From contig JBAYJY010000073.1 in assembly GCA_041664945.1 (NCBI GenBank), positions 1 through 21,351 on the forward strand: a stretch of 21,351 nucleotides of DNA. Direction: 5' to 3'. A model generated the notes under the pieces. That model had not been told where the DNA came from, searched no databases, and saw only the letters and a list, made by a program, of their open reading frames with translations. Of the stretch, positions 1-7,130 are shown piece by piece. Each line of letters begins with the position of its first letter. The first letter of the stretch is position 1. The position numbers and the translations under genes are program-made. This DNA is from JBAYJY01 sp041664945. Lineage in GTDB: Bacteria; UBP15; UBA6099.

Positions 1-914
1 CGGTGGAGCGCCGGTTTCAGCATGTTCGAGGCGTCCATAGCGCCCTCGGCGGCGCCCGCGCCGACAAGCGTGTGCAGTTCGTCGATGAAAAGAATTACCT
101 GGCCGTCGGACTGCTCGACTTCCTTAATGACCGCTTTCAGCCGGTCCTCGAACTCGCCGCGGTACTTTGCGCCGGCCACAAGAGCGCCCATATCGAGCGC
201 GACGACGCGCTTGTTTTTGAGGCCTTCCGGAACATCGCCGTCGATAATGCGGCGGGCGAGTCCCTCGGCGATAGCCGTCTTGCCGACGCCCGGCTCGCCT
301 ATAAGCGCCGGGTTGTTTTTCGTGCGTCGTGACAGAACCTGAATCACGCGCCGAATCTCGTCGTCGCGGCCGATCACGGGGTCGAGCTTGCCCTTGCGGG
401 CGGCGTCCGTGAGGTCGTTACAAAAGCGAGTGAGCGCCTGATATTTATCCTCCGGATTCTGGTCCGTGACGCGCTGGTTGCCCCTGATATCGGCGAGGGC
501 GGCGAGAATTTTGTCGTATGATACGCCCGCCTCGCGCAGCACGCCCGGCAGAGCGCCGCCTTTTGCGTTGGCGATCGCCATCAGAATGTGTTCCGTGCTT
601 GTGTAATCGTCTTTCAGGCGCGCCGCCTCGGTAACTGCCTCGTCGAGAACCTTTGCCAGCTCGCGGGAAGCGAACACATCGCCGCCGCCGGTTACTTTAG
701 GCATAGCGGAAACCATCGAGTCCACGCGCGTTTCGAGCGAGACGGGGTCCACGCCGATCTTCTGAAAGATCGGGCGCGTGACGCCTTCATCCTGACGCAG
801 CAATGCAAGAAGCGCGTGTTCTTTCTCGATCTGCTGCTGTCCGTTCCGCTCGGCTATCTTTTGCGCTTCGGCTATCGCCTCCTGCGCTTTAATTGTGAAT
901 TGATCAAGTCTCAT
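1..914 (-). CDS. clpB: ATP-dependent disaggregase ClpB, N-terminal part (cut by window edge)
   Basis: The gene reads leftward off the window, leaving about 304 residues. ClpB is the Hsp100 chaperone that works with DnaK to extract polypeptides from cytosolic aggregates. The protein starts MRLDQFTIKAQEAI, the usual ClpB opening, and carries the double Clp N-terminal repeat (about residues 1-145). The first AAA+ module follows: Walker A GEPGVGKT at residues 206-213 and Walker B FIDELHT with D278 and E279. These positions match E. coli ClpB, so the start at 914 is well supported. A strong ribosome binding site (GGAGGG) lies about six bases upstream. The remainder of NBD1, the middle domain and NBD2 lie outside the window. 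A ClpA or ClpC identity is unlikely given the N-terminus. The gene has its own promoter at 992-1020. Confidence 0.97.
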   Translation of the reverse strand, partial: MRLDQFTIKAQEAIAEAQKIAERNGQQQIEKEHALLALLRQDEGVTRPIFQKIGVDPVSLETRVDSMVSAMPKVTGGGDVFASRELAKVLDEAVTEAARLKDDYTSTEHILMAIANAKGGALPGVLREAGVSYDKILAALADIRGNQRVTDQNPEDKYQALTRFCNDLTDAARKGKLDPVIGRDDEIRRVIQVLSRRTKNNPALIGEPGVGKTAIAEGLARRIIDGDVPEGLKNKRVVALDMGALVAGAKYRGEFEDRLKAVIKEVEQSDGQVILFIDELHTLVGAGAAEGAMDASNMLKPALH

Positions 915-991
915 GTTAATCCCTCCGAAAAGAAGTTCCTAATAATAAAACCGGCAATGCAGCGAAAAAGTTGCGTTTGCCTTAAAGTTTC

Positions 992-1020
992 ATTGTATAA
1001 AATTAGCGCAAAAGTGACAA
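992..1020 (-). promoter_or_regulatory. Sigma70-type promoter of clpB
   Basis: Reading leftward, a -35 box TTGTCA (1015-1020) and a -10 box TACAAT (992-997) are separated by exactly 17 bases, each one mismatch from consensus. It lies about 78 bases before the clpB start. I see no CIRCE element (TTAGCACTC-N9-GAGTGCTAA). Confidence 0.7.
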
Positions 1021-1042
1021 GATATCAGGTGGAAGCTTTGAG

Positions 1043-1074
1043 CCCGGATTCGTCAATAGGACGCCGAATCCGGG
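1043..1074. repeat. Perfect 10-bp inverted repeat upstream of the clpB promoter
   Basis: The arms CCCGGATTCG (1043-1052) and CGAATCCGGG (1065-1074) are perfectly complementary around a 12-base spacer. The element begins about 22 bases upstream of the clpB -35 box. It has no T-tract, so it is not a classical terminator. It could be an operator or an RNA hairpin, and no known stress operator was recognised. Confidence 0.55.
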
Positions 1075-1195
1075 GCAATGTTCATAGCGGCGATTTGCTT
1101 CGTTATCGGCGCATTTTTTTGTTCATGAACCAAAGTTCTATTCACTTCAAAAATGTGCCTGCTGCCTCGCATCTCATCCACTCTGAGCCATTGCG

Positions 1196-1220
1196 CCCAA
1201 ATCCTAATGAAGGATTTGGG
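1196..1220. repeat. Perfect 10-bp hairpin beyond the cytochrome terminator
   Basis: The arms CCCAAATCCT (1196-1205) and AGGATTTGGG (1211-1220) surround a 5-base loop. It lies immediately past the cytochrome terminator in the leftward direction. Neither side has a T-run, so I do not call it an intrinsic terminator. It might protect a transcript 3' end. Confidence 0.5.
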
Positions 1221-1231
1221 TTGAAAAACGG

Positions 1232-1270
1232 CGGAAAAGAAAAAGGGCGCGGTTTTGAGGCCGCGCCCTT
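1232..1270 (-). terminator. Rho-independent terminator of the multiheme cytochrome gene
   Basis: A 10-bp stem (AAGGGCGCGG at 1243-1252 with CCGCGCCCTT at 1261-1270) has an 8-base loop. In the leftward direction it is followed by a T-rich tract (TTTTTCTTTTCC). It lies 26 bases past the cytochrome stop codon. Confidence 0.85.
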
Positions 1271-1295
1271 GTGATTCCGAATCGAATTGAAGAAA

Positions 1296-2342
1296 TTATT
1301 TCAGGAATGGAGCCTTGAGAATTCTGATCTGTTTTGCGGTGAGAGGCGTTCCGTAATTGACCATCTGGACCTTGGGCTGGTCGCCGCCGGAGATCGGAAC
1401 CCACTTTCCGCCGTCCTTGTTGTAGAATGTCCACTGCAAAGAACCAGGCAGACAGGGGATGACGCCTTTCCAGTCGGCGACTTTTCCGTTTACGGTGGGA
1501 TTCATCGGGATTTTCTTGCCCGCTTTAACGAGCTTCATCGCTTCGTTTGCGTGGCAGTCCGGGCATTTTTTCGCGGTCGCTTGAACGCTGTGTGAATAAT
1601 AAGGGGAGTAGGCGACGAACGTTTTGTTCTTATAAACGAGTGTTTGCGCGGCGCCGGCGGTGACTTTGCCCTTATAGTTGATGAGCATCAGCCAGCTCTT
1701 CGTCGGCATGTAGGCGCCTTCTTTTTTCTTCGTCTTCACATAAGTGTCTAAGTGGCAGTTGTTGCAGGAGATTGAAGTGTTCGTGTGGCATGCAGGGCAG
1801 TCGAGCTTTCCCTTGTGAATTTTGTGGGAGCGCGTGTCCGCTTTTTCCTCGTGGCAGTCGGTGCATTTTGCCTTGACCGCGCCTTCGGTCTTCATGTTCG
1901 CGCGAACCACGCCGTCGCCGTGAACGTCGTCATGCCCGTTGGCGACATGGCAGTCCGTGCAGCCCATATCCATCTGGCGGTGGAAGTCGAGTTCGTTGGC
2001 GGCGGTGTCCACGGCAAAGCCCGTGCCCTGCCGCTCGTGGCACTTCAGGCAGGTGTTAATATCTCGCGTGTCGGCCGCTTTGAGGCTCTTTACGTGGCAG
2101 TTCTTGCAGCTTGTCGCGTGGCATTCCTTGCATGCGAGCGATTCGTACGGGATTCCGGTTACGCTCTTGAACCCGTCTTTCGCTTCGTACCAATACTTCA
2201 TGCCGGCGGCGTTCTTGTGCAGGCTTTTGTTGTAAATCTTGATCTGATCGCCGGCGCTCGCCCCGACCGACGCGCATATAAGCCCGGCGATGACAAACGC
2301 GATTACAGCATAAAACTTTTTACCGATGAGTTGCCTTTTCAT
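1296..2342 (-). CDS. Exported multiheme cytochrome c with eight CXXCH motifs
   Basis: This 348-residue protein has a Sec signal peptide (charged MKRQLIGKKF, then a hydrophobic stretch ending near ASVGASA at residue 30), so it acts in the periplasm or outside the cell. Eight haem-attachment motifs begin at residues 71 (CKECH), 79 (CKNCH), 98 (CLKCH), 128 (CTDCH), 160 (CTDCH), 182 (CPACH), 193 (CNNCH) and 260 (CPDCH). The first seven are packed into about 130 residues and the eighth stands apart, followed by about 85 haem-free residues with an unpaired C297. An in-frame ATG at 2441 is rejected because it lies upstream of the promoter at 2380-2408 and would put a non-secretory extension before the signal peptide. 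The role is inferred as electron transfer in anaerobic respiration. I cannot assign a specific octahaem reductase family, and no partner redox gene lies next to it. Confidence 0.9.
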   Translation of the reverse strand: MKRQLIGKKFYAVIAFVIAGLICASVGASAGDQIKIYNKSLHKNAAGMKYWYEAKDGFKSVTGIPYESLACKECHATSCKNCHVKSLKAADTRDINTCLKCHERQGTGFAVDTAANELDFHRQMDMGCTDCHVANGHDDVHGDGVVRANMKTEGAVKAKCTDCHEEKADTRSHKIHKGKLDCPACHTNTSISCNNCHLDTYVKTKKKEGAYMPTKSWLMLINYKGKVTAGAAQTLVYKNKTFVAYSPYYSHSVQATAKKCPDCHANEAMKLVKAGKKIPMNPTVNGKVADWKGVIPCLPGSLQWTFYNKDGGKWVPISGGDQPKVQMVNYGTPLTAKQIRILKAPFLK

Positions 2343-2379
2343 AGTCCGGCCCACCCTCTTGTCGTTTTTTTCACAATGA

Positions 2380-2408
2380 ATGTTATCCTTAAACGCCTTC
2401 CGCGTCAA
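2380..2408 (-). promoter_or_regulatory. Sigma70-type promoter of the cytochrome gene
   Basis: Leftward, the -35 box TTGACG (2403-2408) and -10 box TAACAT (2380-2385) are 17 bases apart. This places the transcript start about 30 bases before the ATG at 2342 and decides the start codon of the cytochrome gene. Confidence 0.65.
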
Positions 2409-2485
2409 CTGATATTTCCACGCGTTGCGCCGCCGGAGCATAACGCGCCCGCGTGCGCTTCAAAAAATTGTTGTGCAAAAATATT

Positions 2486-2514
2486 GTATCAATATATATG
2501 AGAGCGGTTATAAT
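2486..2514 (+). promoter_or_regulatory. Promoter of the binding-protein/cyclase operon
   Basis: A perfect -10 box TATAAT lies at 2509-2514, with a weak -35 (GTATCA, 2486-2491) at 17-base spacing in an AT-rich stretch. The weak -35 suggests an activator may be needed. It points at the first binding-protein gene, 37 bases downstream, whose GGAAGG ribosome binding site sits 8 bases before the ATG. Confidence 0.55.
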
Positions 2515-2550
2515 ACATGAATTGTGAATCAGAATCGGAAGGCGCATTGA

Positions 2551-3462
2551 ATGAAAAAATGTATCGTCGGGTTAGTGGCATGCCTTTTCGCGGTCGCTGT
2601 TTTTTCGCATAAGTGTGAGGCGGAAAAGAAAAAGTACACCCTCGGGGTCCTCGCCGGCGTCAGCAACGAGACGGACGCGCAATACAAATCCATGATCACG
2701 GATATTGTCGGCATTTACTCGAAAGCGCACAACATCGAAATAACATCCAAGTGGTATTTCGGCGACGCCGAATTCATAAAATCAGTTAAAAAAGACAAGC
2801 CGGACGTCGTTTTTCTATATATCTTCGACCATATAGGCGATTTGAAGAAAAAATATGGATACAGCGTTTTAATGTCGTTCCATGGATTTGGAATAGATAA
2901 GCCGAGATCGTGCATTTACGTTAAGAAGGAAAATCCCGCCAAAAACATAGAGGCGCTGCGCGGGACTTCCGCGGCAACTTATTTTTTCGCTTTCGATTAT
3001 TATCTTCTGCGCGATCTATTAGGCGAGAAGCCGGAAAAATTTTTCGGAGACTTGAAGCCTCTCGCAAACGGCATTTCCACTCTCTACGCGCTCGCGCTGG
3101 ACAACGCCGACGCGTCGTTCACATACGACGCAACCGTCGAGATGATGAAGAAAAACAATCCGGGACCCGTTAAGAAGATTCGCGAACTCGCCTGCACAAA
3201 ACCTTACGGGGCATTCCCCATGCTGATATCAAAGAATGCGCCTCCCGATACAGCAACGGTTTTCAAGGATTTTTTCTTGAACACCCATAAAGATCCTATT
3301 TATAAAAAATACCGGCCGCTATTCAATGCGTACAACCTGAGATTCACCCCGGCTACCGACGATGACTACCTTTACGTTTACGATTTAATCAAAAAAGCCG
3401 ACGCCGAAGGCTGGAAAAAAGACTTCGAAAAGTGGATGGCGTATGTTAATGAAAATCAGTAG
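2551..3462 (+). CDS. PhnD-family periplasmic substrate-binding protein, paralogue 1
   Basis: This 303-residue protein has a Sec signal peptide ending near CEA at residue 24. The rest looks like a type 2 periplasmic binding protein of the phosphonate/phosphate PhnD class (PF12974-like): a first beta strand KYTLGVLAG, a TDAQ motif near residue 42, then CIYV at 121, the signature NNPGPVKK at 202-209 and a C-terminal KYRPL. It is the first of three tandem paralogues sharing DAQ, CIY, NPGPxKK, KYRPL and GWxK. Cysteines 121 and 215 are 94 residues apart, as in both siblings, and could form a disulphide. No ABC permease or ATPase gene is nearby, so I infer a sensing role and not uptake. The ligand is unknown, and family membership is inferred by eye. 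Confidence 0.85.
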   Translation: MKKCIVGLVACLFAVAVFSHKCEAEKKKYTLGVLAGVSNETDAQYKSMITDIVGIYSKAHNIEITSKWYFGDAEFIKSVKKDKPDVVFLYIFDHIGDLKKKYGYSVLMSFHGFGIDKPRSCIYVKKENPAKNIEALRGTSAATYFFAFDYYLLRDLLGEKPEKFFGDLKPLANGISTLYALALDNADASFTYDATVEMMKKNNPGPVKKIRELACTKPYGAFPMLISKNAPPDTATVFKDFFLNTHKDPIYKKYRPLFNAYNLRFTPATDDDYLYVYDLIKKADAEGWKKDFEKWMAYVNENQ

Positions 3463-4417
3463 AAAAACCGCATTATGCGCGGAGATGCTTTTTGCAATCC
3501 TCATGCTTGTTCTGCTTGCGCCGGTTTTAGCCCATGCCTCTGCGCCTCAGCAACCAGCGGCGATCGCGAAACCGAAATACACTTTAGTCACAAGGCTCGG
3601 TTACGGGCAGGAGCAGGACGCGCAGATTGTAAACATCGTAAACGAAATATTAAAAATCGTCGCCGCCGAGTTGGGATTCGAATTCTCGAATAGCCTGCTC
3701 CTGACGGACGAGGATTATATGAAAGCCGCGAAGGCCGGGAAATTCGATTTCGCCTTCGCTTGGTCGCACGAGCTTGTCGCAGACACGCTGAAGTGTTGCA
3801 ATTACGAACCGATAGTCAGAATCAATATGTTCGGAGCGGCGCCGCAGACCGGATGCATTTATGTCAACAAAGACAGCGCCATCAAAACCGTGGCTGATCT
3901 GAAGAATAAAACGGCGGCGACATACCAAAACGCGCCTTCTTTCTATCTGTTGCGCAAAATGGTGGGCAAAAACCCGGCGGAGTTTTTCAGCTTGCTCAAG
4001 AGCTCCCCGAATGCGATTTCCTCGATCTATGCGGTAGCTCTAGGCGAGTCAGACTCGGCATTTGTCTATAGGGCCAATGTCGAACACCTAAAGATCATGA
4101 ACCCCGGTCCGGCGAAAAAGGTCCGCGAACTGGTCTGTATCGATGACCTGCTTTCCATTCCTTTGCTCGCCTCAACTAAAGTCCCGAAACAGACTTCAGA
4201 CAAGATTGTTGAAATACTTTGCAACGCCCGCAAAGATCCGAATTTCAAAAATATTCGGCCGCTTTTAATTCAGTCTAAAGCGCAGTTTATGCCCGTGAAA
4301 AAGGGAGAATACGACGGTCTTCTCAATCTTATCGCGTTCGCGAAGAAAAACGGCTGGGACAAAGAACATAAGGCATGGCTGGCGATCGCCCAGAAAAAAG
4401 ACAAAACAAAAAAATGA
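3449..4417 (+). CDS. PhnD-family periplasmic substrate-binding protein, paralogue 2
   Basis: This 322-residue protein (from ATG 3449) has a signal peptide ending near AHASA at residue 32, followed by a proline- and alanine-rich linker. The binding-protein body matches its neighbours: QDAQ near 56-59, CIYV at 136, MNPGPAKKVREL from 217 and C230, again 94 residues after the first conserved cysteine. The segment KFDFAFAW resembles the strand before the ligand pocket in PhnD proteins. It overlaps the upstream gene by 14 bases. ATG 3443 is an alternative start, but GGATGG lies at better spacing for 3449. The ligand is unknown. The divergence between the three paralogues suggests different ligands or separate roles in one sensor. 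Confidence 0.85.
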   Translation: MKISRKTALCAEMLFAILMLVLLAPVLAHASAPQQPAAIAKPKYTLVTRLGYGQEQDAQIVNIVNEILKIVAAELGFEFSNSLLLTDEDYMKAAKAGKFDFAFAWSHELVADTLKCCNYEPIVRINMFGAAPQTGCIYVNKDSAIKTVADLKNKTAATYQNAPSFYLLRKMVGKNPAEFFSLLKSSPNAISSIYAVALGESDSAFVYRANVEHLKIMNPGPAKKVRELVCIDDLLSIPLLASTKVPKQTSDKIVEILCNARKDPNFKNIRPLLIQSKAQFMPVKKGEYDGLLNLIAFAKKNGWDKEHKAWLAIAQKKDKTKK

Positions 4418-5322
4418 AAAAAATTATTCTTCTTTTATTTCTCTTCGCCGTTCTGGCCTTCTCGCGGCATTCAGCCGCCGCCGCGGAGGAAAAAACCTAT
4501 GTTTTCGGAATGCGGCTCGGTTACTCCACCGAAATGGACGCCCAAAACAAAACGATGTACACCGATCTGGTCAATGCATTTTCAAGCTCGCAAGGAATTA
4601 AGTTGAATCTTAAATGGTTCGGCGACGATAACGCTTTTCTCAAAGCCATAGACAAAGGAGAATTGGATTTATTTTATTCCGGGCAAAAAGATTTTTTCAT
4701 TAAACACATCAAGAATTATGATTATCTGACAATACCCTATTATTTAAGCCAAAAGGCGAATTCGTACTGCATCTATGCAAATAAAGAGAGCAGATTCAAG
4801 GATCTGAACAGCCTTAAAGGAGCGGAGCTTATAACTGAGCCGGATAAATTCATGTATTTTTTAATAAGAGATTTGATAGATGAAAAACCGGAGAATTTCT
4901 TCGCGTCGTTTAAATCCTCGCCGAACGAAATGTCGGCGGTTTATTCGCTGGCTCTGGGCTCAACCGATTCGATTTTCACGGGCGAACAGGTTCTGCGGTT
5001 TTTGAAAGTCAATAATCCAGGGCCGACAAAAAAGGTTGCGCCTGTCAAATGCACAGAAAAAATTCTTTTTCCGCCGGTTATGGCAAAAAAGAAACTGCCG
5101 GATGAATTTATAACAAAACTGAAAAATTATTTGTCCAACGCCGGGAAAGAGGAATCGCTAAAAAAGTACAGGCCGCTAATGAAAGCGTATAAGGTGGGAT
5201 TCAGTCCGGTGGCCGCCGGGGATTATGATTCTATCATAGCGTTATACGGCAAGGGCGTTAAAAACGGCTGGGACAAGGATTATGAAGTCTGGCTGAAGAC
5301 CGTTAAACGGGAAGGGAAATGA
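4414..5322 (+). CDS. PhnD-family periplasmic substrate-binding protein, paralogue 3
   Basis: This 302-residue protein has a signal peptide (MKKIILLLFLFAVLAF, ending near the AAAA at residue 24). Shared family marks are GYSTEMDAQ at 36-44, CIYANK at 119, NNPGPTKKV from 200, C213 (94 residues after C119), KYRPLMKAY and GWDKDYE. It overlaps the previous stop as ATGA and has no recognisable ribosome binding site (the upstream sequence is A-rich), so translation probably depends on coupling to paralogue 2. An in-frame ATG at 4375 would add a charged non-secretory extension and is rejected. It is the binding protein immediately before the cyclase. The ligand is unknown. Confidence 0.85.
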   Translation: MKKIILLLFLFAVLAFSRHSAAAAEEKTYVFGMRLGYSTEMDAQNKTMYTDLVNAFSSSQGIKLNLKWFGDDNAFLKAIDKGELDLFYSGQKDFFIKHIKNYDYLTIPYYLSQKANSYCIYANKESRFKDLNSLKGAELITEPDKFMYFLIRDLIDEKPENFFASFKSSPNEMSAVYSLALGSTDSIFTGEQVLRFLKVNNPGPTKKVAPVKCTEKILFPPVMAKKKLPDEFITKLKNYLSNAGKEESLKKYRPLMKAYKVGFSPVAAGDYDSIIALYGKGVKNGWDKDYEVWLKTVKREGK

Positions 5323-7130
5323 ACATGGTAAAAGAACCCCGCAAGCGCGGGATGCCGATTGTCGTCAATCTCAGCCTTCTTGTGTCGGCCGGCGTTCTGA
5401 TCTCGGCGCTGCTTGCGATCTGGATATACGGAATGAGGTCGGACTCGCTGTACAACGCCGAGGTTCGGAACAACCTCGTGATGCTGGCGGACACGGTGTC
5501 GCCGCAGGTGGTCGGGGCGCTCGCGATCCGCGACGCGGCGGCGGTGAACGCGATCATGACGGACAGCGTGGGCGCGAACGAACAGGTCGCCGACGCAATG
5601 ATAGTTCTCAAGGAAACCGGAGAAGTGTTTTACGATCTCGAAGGGCCGCGCGAGGGAAGGAAATTCACGGACAAGCTGAAAAAGCCGGGCGTTGTGTACA
5701 TATCACGGCCGATCATACTTCGCACAGGCCTGGGCTACGGTCTGAAGGTGAGCGAGGAAAAGCTCGGGTCGCTTGTAATGGGCGTGCAGCGCAAGGATTT
5801 TCTGCGCAACGAGCGCGTGCGGGCGGTTGTCTCGTTCGCGCGAAGCATGTCCCAGAACATAGCCGGCTCGGTCGCCGCGGGCGACTTCCTTCAGGTTCGC
5901 GACATCATGGGCAATATGGTCGGCAGCAGCCGGAACATAGTCTACGCGCAGCTTCTGCACACCGACGGGACGATTCTTTTCTATACAGAAATCGGCAAGT
6001 CGGAGGAGAAAACGCGCGCGCTTGAAGGCGAGAAAGAAACGAGCGCCGCCGGGCGGCGAGCGATGCGCGTTTCGCTGCGCAAGCCGCTGCTGATGCAGAA
6101 CATCGCCGGTTCTGATGGCGAGCCGATTCTTGACATAGCGGTGCCGGTGCTGCGCAAAGGCGAAAAAATCGGCGTGGTGCGGATTGGCTACTCGATGGCC
6201 GACTTTCTGGCGGCGCAGGCCCGCTCGCGCATTTTAATCATCGCGATGTCTTCGCTTTTTGCGCTCGTCGGCCTGGCGTTCGCCTTCTTTACCGCGCTGC
6301 GAATTTCGCAGCCTATCCGCGTGCTCGCCTCAGCAGCTCAGCGCCTCGGAGCCGGCGACATGGATCAGAAAGTTTTCATCAAGACGGGAGGCCGCGAAAC
6401 GCGGGAGCTCGGAGCCTCGTTCAACCAGATGATCGACGGCCTGAAGGAACGCGACTTCGTCAAGGACACGTTCGGCAAATATATGTCGAAGCAGGTCGCG
6501 GACGAAATCCTGAAGAACCCCGACGCGATAGCGCTCGGCGGCAAGAAACAGGAAGTCACGATCATGTTCTCTGACATCCGCGGGTTCACTCCGTTCGCCG
6601 AGGGCCGGCCGCCGGAGGAAGTCATCTCGCATCTCAACGAATACATGTCCGCCATGGTGGACGTCGTTATAAAATACGAAGGGATCGTCGACAAGTTCAT
6701 AGGCGACGCGATCATGGCGCTTTACGGCTCGCCGATCAGCCGCGAGGACGACGCGCTTCGCGCCATGAGGGCGGCGCTCGAAATGAAACAGCGCCTCATC
6801 GCCCTGAACCGCAAATGGAAGGACGAGGGCAAAGAACCGTTCCGCATCGGAATAGGCATCAACACCGGCGAAGTGATCGTCGGCAACATCGGCGACATCC
6901 GCAAAATGGAGTACACCGTTATCGGCGACAACGTCAACGTAGCGTCGCGGCTCGAAGGCCTAACGAAGAATCTGCCGGGCCTTTCCGAAGACTCGACCTG
7001 CCGCATCATTATCAGTCGCAGCGCCTATGAAAAAGTTATGGATTTCGTTATCGTCAACCAACTCGACGCCGTCACGGTCAAAGGAAAGTCCCAAGCTGTC
7101 GAAATCTACGAACTGCTCGGAATTAAATAA
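5319..7130 (+). CDS. Membrane class III adenylate cyclase with duplicated periplasmic sensor and HAMP domain
   Basis: This 603-residue inner-membrane protein should make cAMP. The order is TM1 (about 15-38), extracytoplasmic sensor (39-304), TM2 (305-327), HAMP (about 328-380), a short signalling helix, then the catalytic domain (410-600). Catalytic marks are metal-binding D419 (FSDIRGFT) and D463 (KFIGDAIMALYG), substrate-specifying K459 and T533 (EYTVIGDN), and transition-state N540 and R544 (NVASRLE). K/T at the specificity positions supports ATP as substrate over GTP. The sensor appears to be two copies of one fold (about 54-170 and 171-304). The start overlaps the preceding stop as ATGA. 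ATG 5325 has better spacing (8 bases) from GAAGGG and may be the real start. The gene is chained to three binding proteins upstream and a HEAT protein downstream, suggesting it reports periplasmic ligand. Confidence 0.93.
   Translation: MNMVKEPRKRGMPIVVNLSLLVSAGVLISALLAIWIYGMRSDSLYNAEVRNNLVMLADTVSPQVVGALAIRDAAAVNAIMTDSVGANEQVADAMIVLKETGEVFYDLEGPREGRKFTDKLKKPGVVYISRPIILRTGLGYGLKVSEEKLGSLVMGVQRKDFLRNERVRAVVSFARSMSQNIAGSVAAGDFLQVRDIMGNMVGSSRNIVYAQLLHTDGTILFYTEIGKSEEKTRALEGEKETSAAGRRAMRVSLRKPLLMQNIAGSDGEPILDIAVPVLRKGEKIGVVRIGYSMADFLAAQARSRILIIAMSSLFALVGLAFAFFTALRISQPIRVLASAAQRLGAGDMDQKVFIKTGGRETRELGASFNQMIDGLKERDFVKDTFGKYMSKQVADEILKNPDAIALGGKKQEVTIMFSDIRGFTPFAEGRPPEEVISHLNEYMSAMVDVVIKYEGIVDKFIGDAIMALYGSPISREDDALRAMRAALEMKQRLIALNRKWKDEGKEPFRIGIGINTGEVIVGNIGDIRKMEYTVIGDNVNVASRLEGLTKNLPGLSEDSTCRIIISRSAYEKVMDFVIVNQLDAVTVKGKSQAVEIYELLGIK

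Larger units (their letters stand above)
915..1295. other. Intergenic region between clpB and the cytochrome gene
   Basis: This 381-base gap contains the clpB promoter, two perfect inverted repeats (1043-1074 and 1196-1220) and the cytochrome terminator (1232-1270). I see no coding sequence in it. The open frames that cross it continue antisense into clpB or the cytochrome gene and have no family resemblance. Confidence 0.7.

Noticed and set aside
915..1100. CIRCE heat-shock operator before clpB
   Set aside because: The inverted repeat here has different arms (CCCGGATTCG) and a 12-base spacer, not TTAGCACTC-N9-GAGTGCTAA.
588..1274. Plus-strand open frame crossing the clpB start and the intergenic region
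   Set aside because: It runs antisense through clpB and through two hairpins and a terminator, and its product looks random.
2343..2441. N-terminal extension of the cytochrome to an ATG at 2441
   Set aside because: The promoter at 2380-2408 lies inside it and the signal peptide begins at the ATG at 2342.
1785..2501. Plus-strand open frame of about 240 codons opposite the cytochrome gene
   Set aside because: The minus strand has eight CXXCH motifs, a signal peptide, promoter and terminator. The plus frame has none of these.
2551..5322. An ABC phosphonate/phosphate importer operon
   Set aside because: There are three binding-protein genes but no permease or ATPase gene anywhere in the window, and the next gene is a cyclase.
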